A DNA stretch of 64,000 nt from Prado023 sp963818445 (GCA_963818445.1 CAWFSG010000003.1:51149-115148), one strand, 5' to 3'; counted from the first letter of the stretch, positions 27,704-37,883 are shown. Program-made: numbers and translations. Notes: generated by a model from the letters alone, not told the origin.

Positions 27704-30619
27704 GTGACGCGGACGCTGTACGCACTCGGGCGCTGGTGCGCCGAGCGCGGGGTCCTCGTCCTCGTGGTGTGGCTCGCCCTCCTGGGCGGGGTCCGATTGG
27801 CAGACCGGACGCTGCCCCCTCCGGCGCTGGACCCCTTCGTCCTGGCGGGCACCGACAGTGCGTCAGCGCAGACGCTGCTCAACCGGGCATTCCCCGGGGC
27901 CGCGACCGAACCGGTCCCCCTGGTGGTGGCCGACGACGTGGACCTCGGATCCGGGTCGGGGGCCGAGACCCTGAGCGCGGTCGCCGAGGCGGTTGCCGCC
28001 GTTCCCGGCGTGAACGCGGTGCGCGGCCCGGACGACAACCCGGACCTGCTGGCCGACGACGGGAGGGCCGCGATCCTCCAGCTGACGTTGGCCGAGCAGG
28101 CTGCCGGGGACATCGACGTCGGCAACCAGGTGCTCGCGGCTGCGACGCAGGCGGCGCAGGAGGCCTCCCCCACGGCGCGCGTCGCCCTCGGCGGCTACCT
28201 GGGCGCCCAGATCTCACGCACGGACACCCGGACCTCCGAGGCCCTCGGCCTGTTCCTTGCCGTGATCGTCCTGCTGTTCACGCTGCGCCGTGGATGGCCG
28301 GTTGCGATCCCACTGGCGACCGCCATCGTCGCGGTCGGGATGGGCCTGGCGATCATCGGCCTCCTCGGGCGCCTGGTGTACATCCCTGAGGAGGCGCCCA
28401 CGCTGGGCACGATGCTCGGCCTGGGCGTGGGCATCGACTACGCGCTGTTCCTGGTCATGCGGCACCGCAACCTGCTCCGACGCGGATTCGCCGTGCCGGA
28501 TGCTGTCGGGCGCACCGCGGGCACGGCCGGGGCCGGCATGGTCTTTGCGGGGGCCACGCTGCTGGCCGCCGTGTGCGGCTTGGCCCTGACGGGCATCTCC
28601 TTCCTGGCCTGGTTGGGCTACACCGCTGCGATCGTGGTGGCCCTGGCGCTTCTGGCCGCCCTCACCCTGGTCCCAGCGCTGATGGGCCTCATGGGCCTGC
28701 GGGTGCTGCCGAAGGCCGAGCAGCGGGTGGTCGCCGACGGGGACCTCATCGCCGAGCACTCCGATGACGTCCTCGACCGCGGCGGATGGGCGCGCATGGC
28801 CAACGTGGTCACCGGGCACCCCTGGCCCTTCGCGATCGCCGCGACGGCCCTGCTCCTGGCCCTGGCAACGCCGATGCTGTCGATGCAGTTCCAGCAGGTG
28901 GACTCCTCCGCGCTGCCCGACGAGACCACCGCCCACCAGGCGGGCGACATCATCCGTGAGTCGTTCGGGCCCGGGTACGCCGGCCCGCTGGCCATCGTCG
29001 CCCAGCTGCATCGGGCTGCGACCATCCCCGAGGAGGACGACCCACAGGCCACCGGCGACCCCCGCGCGCGCGACCCACGTCTGGTCGCGATCACCGAGGC
29101 GCTCGCGGCGACCGAGGGGATCAACGAGGTCTCGGACCCGATCGTCAGCACCGACGGTGGCGTCGTGATCTGGCGGGCCGTCCCGGGCACCGGCCCCTCC
29201 GACAAGGCCACAGAGGCCCTCGTGACCCGGATGCGTGCCGACGTCCTTCCGGCCGCGACGGCGGGCGCCGACATGACCGCCTACGTGGGCGGCGTGACAG
29301 CAGCGCGCACCGACCTGTCGCTGCGGATCGCCGACCGGCTGCTGCCGTTCATCCTCGGGGTGGCGACCCTGAGCTTCCTGCTGCTCATGGTCGCCTACCG
29401 CTCGCTGGTCATCCCGGCGAAGGCTGCGGCGATGAACCTGCTGTCGATCTCGGCGGCCTACGGCGTCGTCGTCGCGGTCTTCCAGTGGGGTTGGGGGGCC
29501 CAGTTGATCGGCCTGGATGGGCCGGTGCCGATCGAGTCCTACGTGCCGATGATGATGTTCGCCGTCCTGTTCGGGCTGTCCATGGACTACGAGGTCTTCC
29601 TGCTCACCGCCTTCAACGAGCACTACCAGCGGACCGGCGACATCGTGACCGCGGTCCGCCGCGGCCTGGCCGACACGGGCCAGCTGATCACCGCGGCGGC
29701 GCTGATCATGGTGGCGGTGTTCACCTCGTTCGTGATCCCCGACAACGCCGTGGTGAAGATGTTCGGCGTGGGGTTGGCCACCGCGGTGCTCGTCGACGCG
29801 ACGATCGTGCGCTGCATCCTCGTGCCCAGCCTGATGGTCCTGGCCGCGAAGTGGACCTGGTGGCTACCCGGCTGGCTGGACCGGGCGCTGCCGCAGCTGC
29901 ACATCGAGGGGGACCCCGCCCAGCTCGAGAGCGTGGGCACGGTGCGCACGCCCCAGCCGTCGGACCAACGTCCCGCGACCGGAGCGCTCGCGCTGATCGT
30001 CGGAGTGCTCGTGGCCTGGGTGCTCGGGACAGCCATGATCTCCCAGCCGGCCGCTGCGCCGGGGGCTGCGCTCGCCCTGGCTGCAGCCGGTGGCGGTGCG
30101 CTGGCCTACCTCCCGAGGGCGACTCGGGGCGCCGGGGGGACGTTGCTCGTGCGACTGGTCCTGCTCCTGGCTGGGGCCGCGATCAGCGCTGCCGCGTTCA
30201 GCCTGGTCGGTGGGCTGACTCCCGCCACCCGCAGCAACACGGCCATGCAGGCCGCGGTCGCGATCCTGGTCCCGGCGCTGCTGACGGCACTCACGCCGAT
30301 GCGCCGGGGTGCGCTCCCGGTGCTGCTCGGGTCCGTCGTGGCAGTCAGCGCCCTCAGCGGCGCGGCCTCGTCGGTGCCCGACGTGCTCCTGACCGCCGTC
30401 ATCGCGGCCGCCGCGACCCGGGCGCTGGGGGCACTGGGGCGTGCGGTGGGTCGTGGCCGGGGGCCGGAGTCCGCCGGGGACGCACCCGCCACGTCGTCCG
30501 AGCCGGCGCCGGCAGCAGCTCCTGAATCACCTGCCGAGTCCCCGGCCGTGGTGTTCGCCGCCGACGCTCCCGACCCCACACTGGCCCCGGCAGCCCCCCA
30601 CGGATCGGGGATGCCATGA
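27704..30619 (+). CDS. MMPL family RND-type transporter
   Basis: 971 residues with the duplicated RND/MMPL layout: TM1 (LVLVVWLALLGG), an extracytoplasmic loop, five helices including GLGVGIDYALFLVMRHR, then a second loop and helices with FGLSMDYEVFLLTAFNEHY. The paired Asp-Tyr residues match the proton-relay dyads of MmpL3. Beyond residue ~750 there are extra hydrophobic segments and a Pro/Ala-rich tail. Likely exports lipid, peptide or polymer across the inner membrane. GTG 27704 start. Its stop overlaps the next gene by 4 nt, and that exported coil-repeat protein is the obvious partner. Confidence 0.9.
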   Translation: MTRTLYALGRWCAERGVLVLVVWLALLGGVRLADRTLPPPALDPFVLAGTDSASAQTLLNRAFPGAATEPVPLVVADDVDLGSGSGAETLSAVAEAVAAVPGVNAVRGPDDNPDLLADDGRAAILQLTLAEQAAGDIDVGNQVLAAATQAAQEASPTARVALGGYLGAQISRTDTRTSEALGLFLAVIVLLFTLRRGWPVAIPLATAIVAVGMGLAIIGLLGRLVYIPEEAPTLGTMLGLGVGIDYALFLVMRHRNLLRRGFAVPDAVGRTAGTAGAGMVFAGATLLAAVCGLALTGISFLAWLGYTAAIVVALALLAALTLVPALMGLMGLRVLPKAEQRVVADGDLIAEHSDDVLDRGGWARMANVVTGHPWPFAIAATALLLALATPMLSMQFQQVDSSALPDETTAHQAGDIIRESFGPGYAGPLAIVAQLHRAATIPEEDDPQATGDPRARDPRLVAITEALAATEGINEVSDPIVSTDGGVVIWRAVPGTGPSDKATEALVTRMRADVLPAATAGADMTAYVGGVTAARTDLSLRIADRLLPFILGVATLSFLLLMVAYRSLVIPAKAAAMNLLSISAAYGVVVAVFQWGWGAQLIGLDGPVPIESYVPMMMFAVLFGLSMDYEVFLLTAFNEHYQRTGDIVTAVRRGLADTGQLITAAALIMVAVFTSFVIPDNAVVKMFGVGLATAVLVDATIVRCILVPSLMVLAAKWTWWLPGWLDRALPQLHIEGDPAQLESVGTVRTPQPSDQRPATGALALIVGVLVAWVLGTAMISQPAAAPGAALALAAAGGGALAYLPRATRGAGGTLLVRLVLLLAGAAISAAAFSLVGGLTPATRSNTAMQAAVAILVPALLTALTPMRRGALPVLLGSVVAVSALSGAASSVPDVLLTAVIAAAATRALGALGRAVGRGRGPESAGDAPATSSEPAPAAAPESPAESPAVVFAADAPDPTLAPAAPHGSGMP

Positions 30620-33057
30620 TCCGCACAGCACTCGCGATCGGCACCGCCGGCCTCGTCCTGCTCACGGTGGCCGGCCCGGCTACGAGCGCCTCCGGTCCTG
30701 CAGACGCACGTCCAATCCTGAGCCGCGCCCTGCCCACAGCCACGACCCAGCCAGCGGAGATCGTCAACGACGAGGTGGTCCTGGCCGAGCTGGATGCCAC
30801 CGGGCTCCCGGAGCGCGCCGTCCTGATCAGCCGGGTCACGGTCGACGGCACCGAGCGTGAGGTGATCGACCCGGCGAGCGGGACGAACGTCCGCTACCTG
30901 GACCGCCTGGGCCGGCCCGAGGTGGGCCCCGACGGGGTCATCCTGGTGGTCGGGGGTCAGCGTCCGTCGGCGCTCACGGAGGCCCGCTTCGACAAGCCCC
31001 TTCCGGTCGCCGTCCACGCGGAGTACGCCGTCGGTGGAGCTGTGGTCCCGGCCGCCACAGTGCCCGGGACCTCCGGGGAGATCGCGGTCACCTACACGCT
31101 CACCAACACCACAGCCGAGCAGACGGACCTGACCTACACCGATGCCGCCGGGCAGGAGCAGCAGTCGACTCAGCCCGTCTTCATCCCGTTCCAGGGCACC
31201 CTCACGGTGACGCTGCCCGAGGGGGCCGCCCTGGTCGAGGCCCCCGACGCGATGCTGGCCACCGACGATCAGGGCCGCACGGTGGCGCGGTGGAACATCT
31301 CCCTGTTCCCGCCGATCAGCACGCCCATCCAGACGGTCAGCCTGACGATGCGCAGCGACCGGGCCGGGGTGCCCGGGGCGTCGGTCGTGCTCACCCCCGC
31401 AGGCACGGACCAGGACCCAGCCACGGGCTTCTCCGCCGACCTGCTCACCGGGGCCAATGAGGGCAACGGCCAGCTCTACGAGGGCCTCGACGCCCTGGAC
31501 GCGGCCGCTGGGCAACTGGCTCAGGGGTCCGACCAGCTGGCCGACAGGGCTGGCCGGCCTCGCCGGCGGGGCGAACTCCGCGGCCGGCGCCTCCGAGTCG
31601 CTGGCACGGGGCGTGGACGGCCTGGCCGCCGGGGCCGAGACCGCCGCCGACGCCTCCACCTCACTGGCCAAGGGCGTGGGACGGCTTGCCGACGGCGCGG
31701 ACGACGTCTCGGCCGGGTCCGAGAAGCTGGCCGGAGCCCTCGGTGAGGCCGCGACCGGAGCCCAGGACCTTGCCGACGCGACGGCCGCCCTGGCCAGGGC
31801 CACCTCGGGCTCTCCCGCCGGCCAGGTCGCCCCGCTCATCACCGGAGGTGCGCAGATCGAGGCGGGGCTGCTCACCGCCGCCGCACGGATCGGGGGGCCG
31901 TCCGACCCCGTGCTGGACATCACCACGCCGCTGACCCCCGACGGCGATGAGGTCTGCCCCGCCGGGGGCAGCGCACCGCCCGACGACGACTGCGTGACGA
32001 TCTACCAGGGCGTCCGCGCGCTGCGCGATGGGCTCAAGGCCGTCGACGAGGTCGTGGGGAAGCTCGAGGGGCGGGTGGATGAGGCCCGCGATGCGTTCGC
32101 CGCGCTCGTGACCGCCCTCGGCTCGATCAAGGACGACGTGACCGACGCGGCCCAGGGCGCGCAGGACCTGTTCGACTCGCTCTGCGTGGCCGTCCCGCCC
32201 GCGACCGAGCCGACGCTGGACCAGGCCTCCTGCGACCAGATCCAGGCCGTCATCGACGCGGCCGAGTCCGCGCTCGGCACCGCTGGCGGGGCGCTTCCGG
32301 ACATCAAGGACCTCCTCGCGGCGATCGCCGCGCTGGAGGCGCAGGCGGCAGGCGCTGTCCGCGACCCTCGACTACGCGCTGGCCTCCACCGAGAAGCTGC
32401 TGCTCGGCGTCGAGGCCGTCGGGCTCGCGGTGGGCACCGGGACCCCCACACAGCCCGGGCTCGCCACCGCGATGGCCGCCCTCAACGCCGGGCTGCGGCA
32501 GTTGTCAGCCCAGCTGACCACGAGCCAGTCCGAGCTCAACAAGGCATTGACGTCGGTGGCCGACGGGTCCGAGGCGCTGGCCTCGGGCATCGACGGAGCC
32601 GCCTCCGGGGCTGATGAGCTCGCGCAGGGGTCCGGACCAGTTGGCGGCGGGGGCGAACGGTGCGGCCAGCGGTGCGGAGGAGTTGGCCGACGGGCAGCAG
32701 CAGCTGGCGGAGGGAGCCCAGGGGGCCGCCACCGGCGCCGACCAGCTCTCCACCGGGCTGTCCGGCCTGGCCGAAGGAGCGGACGCCGCCGCGTCGGCGG
32801 GCCAGGACCTCGCCGGCGGCGCCACGGCGCTCGAGCAGGACGGCACCGCACCGGCAGCACAGGGCGTGCTCGACGCCTCCACCGACGCGGCCCTGGCCCA
32901 GGCGTGGCTCGAGGCGACCGCCGCCCGGGCCTCGGACGCCCTGCCCTACGGGCCCCCGGTGGGAGCCGAGGGCAACGTCGCCTACGTGTTCCACCTCGCC
33001 GAGGTCCCCGCGCCGCGCTCCTTCTGGGAGCGCATCCGCGGGATGTTCGGCGGCTGA
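30616..33057 (+). CDS. exported coil-repeat protein partnering the MMPL transporter (three frameshifts)
   Basis: About 812 residues when joined. Signal peptide (ALAIGTAGLVLLTVAGPATS), a ~280-residue beta-rich region, then long helical arrays of Ala/Gly-rich heptads such as GVDGLAAGAETAADASTSLA, SGADELAQGS and GAEELADGQQQLAEGAQGAA, as in YhgE/Pip-like extracytoplasmic coil repeats. The end FWERIRGMFGG is short and basic. Extra bases at 31545, 32351 and 32634 break the frame; removing each restores an unbroken repeat pattern. It overlaps the MMPL gene by 4 nt (ATGA), so it is probably the periplasmic subunit of that exporter. Three lesions in one gene could also reflect real decay. Confidence 0.72.
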
Positions 33058-33118
33058 GGGGCGAGCTGGGACGGCTCCCTCACCATCCTGGGGGAGGACT
33101 GGATCCCGCGCCTGCGCC

Positions 33119-34132
33119 TCAGGCCCCGGCGCGCGCGAGCCGCCACTGCGCCTGATCCCGCAGCCCCACCGTCACCGGGCCCGGGCCGCCCTTGAGGTGC
33201 TCGAACGCCGCGTTGTACGCCCCCACCCAGGCGCCGGCCGCATGAGCCACCTGCCACTCCAGATCGGTCCATGCCCGCCCGCGCTCGGCGGCGTAGGCCG
33301 ACAGGAAGTCGTCGTTCTCGGCCATCGTCGTGATCGCGCAGTCCACCACCGAGTTGTACTGGAAGGCCGAGTTGCCGGCCAGGACGGCTTCCGGCATCGC
33401 GACCACCGAGTCCCAGTCGTGGATCACCAACCGGGGCTGGCCGTCACCGCCCTGCACCCAGCGGCAGTTCTGCGCCTCGAAGTCCCCGTGTGCGGCCACC
33501 AGGGGCAGCGCCGAGACATCCGGTGCCAGGAGCCGGGCCCGTGCCCGCCGGGCCACCTCGTGGATGAGCGGGTCGATCTCGTCGTCGATGCGATGCGGGT
33601 CCCAGCGGTCGGAGGCCGGCGGCGGCCAGACCCGACGCGAGTCGTTGTGGTCCCAGTCCAGCCAGGGAACGGGCGGCTGCAAGGTCGTCAGCTCGCCGAC
33701 CACGGGAGCGGCCGCGACCATCCGGGCCAGCAGCCGGGCATACCCAGCCGCGCCCAGCGCACCCACCTCGGCCACCCCCTCGCCCTCCCACGTCTCGGCG
33801 TTGACCGCCATCCTGCGGGCGTCGACGAGCACCTCCTCACCCCCGGCGACCCAGACCACGGCATCGCCCTCCGCCAGCGGGGCCGGGCCGGCCAACGGTC
33901 GCGGGCAGGGGATCCCCGACTGCCACATCACCTCGTGGACGACCGTGCACGCCACCTGCCTTTCGAGGGCCTCACGGACCTTCAGCACGACCTCCCGCCC
34001 GTCGGCGAGACGCATGCCGTGCACCGCCGACAGCCGCTGGACGCCGAAGAACTGCGCGACCGGCGGGCTCCCGAGGTGCCGCACGCACCAGTCGACGAGC
34101 AGCGGATCCATTCCGCTCCGGTCGCTCGTCAC
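33119..34132 (-). CDS. aminoglycoside phosphotransferase (APH)-family kinase-like protein
   Basis: 337 residues. Kinase-like motifs: N-lobe VVLKVREA, catalytic loop AAHGDFEAQNCRW (H-G-D-x4-N) and the metal site VIHDWDSV. Such proteins phosphorylate small molecules (drugs, sugars, homoserine, choline); the substrate is not indicated. Start is GTG 34132, 4 nt after the apt stop; ATG 34111 with GGAG upstream is an alternative. Co-directional with apt, so probably translationally coupled. It converges with the MMPL partner gene. Confidence 0.8.
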   Translation of the reverse strand: MTSDRSGMDPLLVDWCVRHLGSPPVAQFFGVQRLSAVHGMRLADGREVVLKVREALERQVACTVVHEVMWQSGIPCPRPLAGPAPLAEGDAVVWVAGGEEVLVDARRMAVNAETWEGEGVAEVGALGAAGYARLLARMVAAAPVVGELTTLQPPVPWLDWDHNDSRRVWPPPASDRWDPHRIDDEIDPLIHEVARRARARLLAPDVSALPLVAAHGDFEAQNCRWVQGGDGQPRLVIHDWDSVVAMPEAVLAGNSAFQYNSVVDCAITTMAENDDFLSAYAAERGRAWTDLEWQVAHAAGAWVGAYNAAFEHLKGGPGPVTVGLRDQAQWRLARAGA

Positions 34133-34136
34133 CTCA

Positions 34137-34778
34137 TCAGTACGTCAGCAGCGCGGCGAACGTCGCTTCCGGCGAGGCCGCGGCCAGCAGCGCTCGACCA
34201 CCGAGGTCGACCAGCTCGACGAGGACGCACGTCCCGGCCACTGTTCCTCCCGCAGCCTCGATCAGGGCGATCGTCGCCGCGGCCGTCCCGCCGGTGGCCA
34301 GCAGGTCGTCGACCACGAGCACCCGGTGCCCCGGGTCGAGCGCGTCCCGATGGATCTCCAGGGAGTCCAGCCCGTACTCCAGCTCGTAGTCCACGGCATG
34401 CACAGCGGCCGGCAGCTTGCCCGGCTTTCGCACGGGAACGAACCCGACGCCCAGCTGGTAGGCCATCGCCGAGCCGAGGATGAACCCCCGGGACTCCACC
34501 CCGACGACAACGTCGAAGTCCCAGGCGTCCACGGCATCGCACATCTGGTCCACGGTCGCCCGCCATGCGACCGGGTCGCGCAGCACGGTCGTGACGTCGC
34601 GGAACATGATCCCGCGCTTGGGGAAGTCCGGGACATCGCGCATCAAGGTGCGGATCCTGGCCAGGCGATCCTCGGGCGTGAGCGACTGCGCCGGGGAGCG
34701 GCTGTTCGCGAACGCGGGGATCACAGGCGCGGGGATCACGGGCGCGGGGATCGGGGTCGCTGCCGGCTGCTCGGTCAC
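34137..34778 (-). CDS. apt: adenine phosphoribosyltransferase
   Basis: 213 residues. Converts adenine and PRPP to AMP. Motifs: LMRDVPDFPKRGIMFRDVT, VVGVESRGFILGSAMAYQLG, FVPVRKPGKLP and the PRPP loop VLVVDDLLATGGTAAA. The first ~30 residues carry an unusual IPAPV repeat encoded by a 15-bp DNA repeat and absent from typical Apt, which usually begins near LARIRTLMRDV. GTG 34778 is preceded by CAGAAT (leaderless). In many actinobacteria apt lies between secDF and relA; here those neighbours are absent. Confidence 0.93.
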   Translation of the reverse strand: MTEQPAATPIPAPVIPAPVIPAFANSRSPAQSLTPEDRLARIRTLMRDVPDFPKRGIMFRDVTTVLRDPVAWRATVDQMCDAVDAWDFDVVVGVESRGFILGSAMAYQLGVGFVPVRKPGKLPAAVHAVDYELEYGLDSLEIHRDALDPGHRVLVVDDLLATGGTAAATIALIEAAGGTVAGTCVLVELVDLGGRALLAAASPEATFAALLTY

Positions 34779-34836
34779 GGACCTGATTCTGCCCCCGTGG
34801 GCGCATGGACGCCGCGCGTGGGGGATGCTTGCCCCG

Positions 34837-36384
34837 ATGGATGACGACGACCTGACACCCGATGACGCCACCGAGGACGAGCTCTGGGAGATGCTGGACG
34901 AGGCCTCCGGGGTCGACCGCGCCCGGATCCTGCACGAGCTCGGCGGACGGGCCTTCTCCGACCAGGAGTTCGAGCAGTCCGTCGCGCTGGCCGAGAGTGC
35001 GGCCGTCCAGGCCCGCGAGGTCGGCGACGAGCTTCTGACCGCCCGCAGCCTGTTCGGCCAGGCGGCCGGCCTGCGCCGGCTGGGCCGGACCAAGGAGCTC
35101 ATCGAGGTGGCCATGGAGGCCGCCGACCTGCTGCGCGCCAACGGCGAGCCGGAGGAGATCGCCGAGTGCCACGGGATGGTCGCCGGCGCCTTCTGCGACC
35201 TCGGCGACGACGTCGCCTCGCTGGAGCACTGGACCAGCGCCGCGCGACTCTTCGAGAGCGAGGACTCCCCCAACGAGGCCGGGCGGATGTGGATGTCCCT
35301 CGGTGAGGCCCTGGGCCGGCTCAGTCGCCACGCCGAGGCCCTCGAGACGTTCGATCACGCCCGCGCGCTGTTCCGCACCGGCGACGAGCCGGGCGCCGTC
35401 CCGTGGGCTGACGACCGCGCCGCCGCCGCCCTGATCGACCTCGGCCGGGCGGAGGAGGCCCTGGAGCGGTTGCGCGCCGCCCTCAACGTCCGCGAGGCGC
35501 AGCGCGACGTGCCCCGGATCGCCTACGCCCACTACCGCCTGGGCTGGACGCTGCGCCTGGTCGGGCAGTTCGAGGAGGCGCTGTCGCACCTGAGCATCGC
35601 CGCCGAGCTGTTCGACGAGCTCGACGAGCTCGAGGGGCGTGCGCGCTGCGACCTCGAGGCCGCCAACGCCCTGACCTCACTGGGCCAGTTCGAGGAGGCT
35701 GACGAGCTCTACCGCCGGGTTCGCGCGGTGTTCGACGCCCTCGGCCACGACTCGCAGGTGCTGCTCAGCGACGCCAACCGCGCCGTCCTGCTCGCCCGCA
35801 CCGGGAAGCTCGACGAAGCCGCGGAGCTCAACACGCGCCTCGTCGCCATGGCCACCGAGGCAGACATCACGTGGCTGCTCGGGGACATCAGCAACCACCT
35901 CGCGCGCAACCTGATCGAGCTCGACCGGCCAGCGGAGGCGATCGACGTCCTCGACGCCCAGGACCCGGAGCTGATCGAGAAGCCGGCGGCGGTCCAGGCA
36001 GCGGCCCTGCGCGCCAAGGCCCTGCTCGCCACCGGCCGGCGGGCGATGGCTGCCCGCGCCGCCGAGGACGGGCTGCGGCTGGCGGCCGAGGCCGAGATGG
36101 TCGCCGAGCGCGCGGAGCTCTACGAGATGCGCGGGCTCGCGCGGCTCACGTCGCGCAGCGGCCCACGGGTCGCCGCGGCTGAGCGCGACCTCGCCCACGC
36201 CGTCGCGCTCTACCTCGCCGCCGGACTCACCGAGAAGGCCCGCGAGCTCTCGACCCGCTTCCTGCCCAGCCCGGGGATCCACGTCCGCCGCGGCGGCGGC
36301 TTCCTCAGCGAGCAGCCGACCCTGCCCCTGCCGGAGCCGAAGGTGGAGCGCACCGAGTCCAAGGCCGAGCCCCGCAACGACTGA
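34837..36384 (+). CDS. tetratricopeptide repeat protein
   Basis: 515 residues, almost wholly TPR-like helix pairs: EQSVALAESAAVQAREVGDE, RLSRHAEALETFDHARALFR, RLVGQFEEALSHLSIAAELF, SLGQFEEADELYRRVRAVFD, TGKLDEAAELNTRLVAMATE. The first 30 residues are very acidic. No enzyme, HTH or signal peptide is seen, so it is likely a cytosolic scaffold or binding protein. ATG 34837 has GATGCT seven bases upstream; ATG 34825 is an alternative. Divergent from apt and convergent with the next acyltransferase. Confidence 0.8.
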   Translation: MDDDDLTPDDATEDELWEMLDEASGVDRARILHELGGRAFSDQEFEQSVALAESAAVQAREVGDELLTARSLFGQAAGLRRLGRTKELIEVAMEAADLLRANGEPEEIAECHGMVAGAFCDLGDDVASLEHWTSAARLFESEDSPNEAGRMWMSLGEALGRLSRHAEALETFDHARALFRTGDEPGAVPWADDRAAAALIDLGRAEEALERLRAALNVREAQRDVPRIAYAHYRLGWTLRLVGQFEEALSHLSIAAELFDELDELEGRARCDLEAANALTSLGQFEEADELYRRVRAVFDALGHDSQVLLSDANRAVLLARTGKLDEAAELNTRLVAMATEADITWLLGDISNHLARNLIELDRPAEAIDVLDAQDPELIEKPAAVQAAALRAKALLATGRRAMAARAAEDGLRLAAEAEMVAERAELYEMRGLARLTSRSGPRVAAAERDLAHAVALYLAAGLTEKARELSTRFLPSPGIHVRRGGGFLSEQPTLPLPEPKVERTESKAEPRND

Positions 36385-36393
36385 GAGCCGCTG

Positions 36394-36978
36394 TCACGCC
36401 GCCGGGGGGTCGTCCTCCTCGCGCAGGCGCGGTTCCGTGCGCGTCTTCGGGTTCACTCCGTGCTTGTCGGCGTAGAACGCCCGGATGAGGTCCATGTCGG
36501 CGCGGATGTCGCCGGAGGGCCGGATCGTGGGCCCGTACCCCACGGTCTTCGTCGGCCCGTCGCAGAACCCGAGGCACATCGGCACGTCGGCCTGTTGGGC
36601 GATCCGGTAGAACCCCGACTTCCAGTACGACTTCTTCGCCCGGGTGCCCTCCACTGCGATGACCAGCTGGAAGTGCTCTGCCGTGGCCGCCCGGGCCGCG
36701 AGGTCCTCGACCACGCCCTGCGGGTTGCTGCGGTCCACGGTGAGCCCGCCCACGCTGCGCATGAAGGGGCCGAGGGGACCACGGAACAGCTCCTCCTTGG
36801 CCAGGAAGTGCGGATCGACGCCGGACGCCCACGACAGCCAGAGCATGAGCGGGAAGTCCCACGCGGAGGTGTGCGGCGCGGCGATCATCACGACGACCGG
36901 ATCCGCGGGCGGCCCCTCGCCGGTGATCGTCCACCCACGCATCGCCAGCGCCCTGGCCCCGATCGCCCGCTTGTCCAT
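36394..36978 (-). CDS. lysophospholipid/1-acylglycerol-phosphate acyltransferase family protein
   Basis: 194 residues, a short PlsC-like acyltransferase: AAPHTSAWDFPLML gives the H-x4-D site, RSVGGLTVDRS the second block and AVEGTRAKK the EGTR-like acceptor site. Shorter than typical PlsC and without the usual N-terminal membrane helix. ATG 36978 has TAGGAT eight bases upstream, and that promoter is overlapped by a perfect CCTACGC/GCGTAGG palindrome, so repression by a lipid-responsive regulator is plausible. Stops 9 nt from the convergent TPR gene. Confidence 0.82.
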   Translation of the reverse strand: MDKRAIGARALAMRGWTITGEGPPADPVVVMIAAPHTSAWDFPLMLWLSWASGVDPHFLAKEELFRGPLGPFMRSVGGLTVDRSNPQGVVEDLAARAATAEHFQLVIAVEGTRAKKSYWKSGFYRIAQQADVPMCLGFCDGPTKTVGYGPTIRPSGDIRADMDLIRAFYADKHGVNPKTRTEPRLREEDDPPAA

Positions 36979-36988
36979 GACCGACGAT

Positions 36989-37004
36989 CCTACGCGAGCG
37001 TAGG
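36989..37004 (-). promoter_or_regulatory. 16-bp operator palindrome over the acyltransferase promoter
   Basis: CCTACGCGAGCGTAGG: 7-bp perfect arms and a 2-nt centre. On the minus strand the last bases form the -10 TAGGAT of the acyltransferase gene. A TACG..CGTA core is typical of TetR-family regulators of fatty-acid genes; the specific regulator is unknown. Confidence 0.6.
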
Positions 37005-37031
37005 TTGCCCCGACGACGGGGCTGGGGCCGA

Positions 37032-37883
37032 TCAGCGAACCAGCCGGGTCATCTCGACCGTGACCACGGGGTCCGCGCTCAGCGGCCCGGCGTAGATGCC
37101 GGTCAGGGGCGACACGTCGCGGTAGTCACGGCCCCGCGCGACCAGCACATGTGCGGCGGCCACCGCGCGGCCGTTGGTGGGGTCATGGGCCTCCCAGCCG
37201 CCGTTCCATGCCTCGACCCAGGCGTGGCTCTCACCGATCACCGGCACGCCGATCTCGGCGTCCTCGGTGTGGACGTACCCGCTGACGTAGCGCCCCGGGA
37301 TGCCCAGCGCGCGCAGCAGCGACAACGTGGCGTGGCTGAAGTCCTGGCACACGCCCAGGCCGTCGGCCCAGGCCTCGCCGGCCGAGGTGTGGACGTGCGT
37401 GGCGCCCGGGGTGTAGGCGATGTGGTCGCGGACCAGCTCGACGGCGAGGTTGATCGCGGCCTTCGGCGTGGGCGCGGCGCGCAGGGTCGCCAGCACCTCG
37501 GCGCGCGCCGGGTCCGCGGCCGCGTCGTCGACGAACCTGCCGAGCTCGAGGAACTCGCACCAGCGATCGGTGACCTCCTCGGAACCCATCTCCGCCCACG
37601 TGACCCCCGGGGCCTGCCGCCACTTCTCGACCGTGTCCACGACCGACGTGCTCACGACCGTCAGGGCGTGGTGCGGGATGTGCACGTCGAAGGCCTCGAC
37701 GGCCGTGCCCCAGTAGTCGGTGTAGCGGTGCAGCCGGGCCATCGGGCTGACCGACAGGTCGTGGCGCAGCATCAGCTGGCCCGATGTGCTCAGCGGGGTC
37801 ATGCGGGCCTCGTTGAACGAGGCCAGCACCTCACCGGCGTACGCCAGGCTCGTGGAGTGCATCACGGACAGTCGCTGGGTCAT
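37032..37883 (-). CDS. transglutaminase-like cysteine peptidase family protein
   Basis: 283 residues. N-terminal beta domain (LSVMHSTSLAYAGEVLASFN, the bacterial transglutaminase-like N-terminal type), then the core with the catalytic triad: Cys in GLGVCQDFSHATLSLLRALG, His in GESHAWVEAW, Asp in HDPTNG. It overlaps the preceding alpha-E gene by 1 nt (TGATG). Third gene of the conserved ATP-grasp/alpha-E/transglutaminase operon, predicted from comparative genomics to make and process a small peptide or amide-linked product. No signal peptide. Confidence 0.9.
   Translation of the reverse strand: MTQRLSVMHSTSLAYAGEVLASFNEARMTPLSTSGQLMLRHDLSVSPMARLHRYTDYWGTAVEAFDVHIPHHALTVVSTSVVDTVEKWRQAPGVTWAEMGSEEVTDRWCEFLELGRFVDDAAADPARAEVLATLRAAPTPKAAINLAVELVRDHIAYTPGATHVHTSAGEAWADGLGVCQDFSHATLSLLRALGIPGRYVSGYVHTEDAEIGVPVIGESHAWVEAWNGGWEAHDPTNGRAVAAAHVLVARGRDYRDVSPLTGIYAGPLSADPVVTVEMTRLVR

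Noticed and set aside
28214..29623. A 469-residue minus-strand frame
   Set aside because: Shadow of the MMPL gene with typical antisense composition.
30616..33057. Programmed ribosomal frameshifting in the coil-repeat gene
   Set aside because: The sites have no common slippery heptamer or downstream structure that I can see, and similar breaks occur in unrelated genes.
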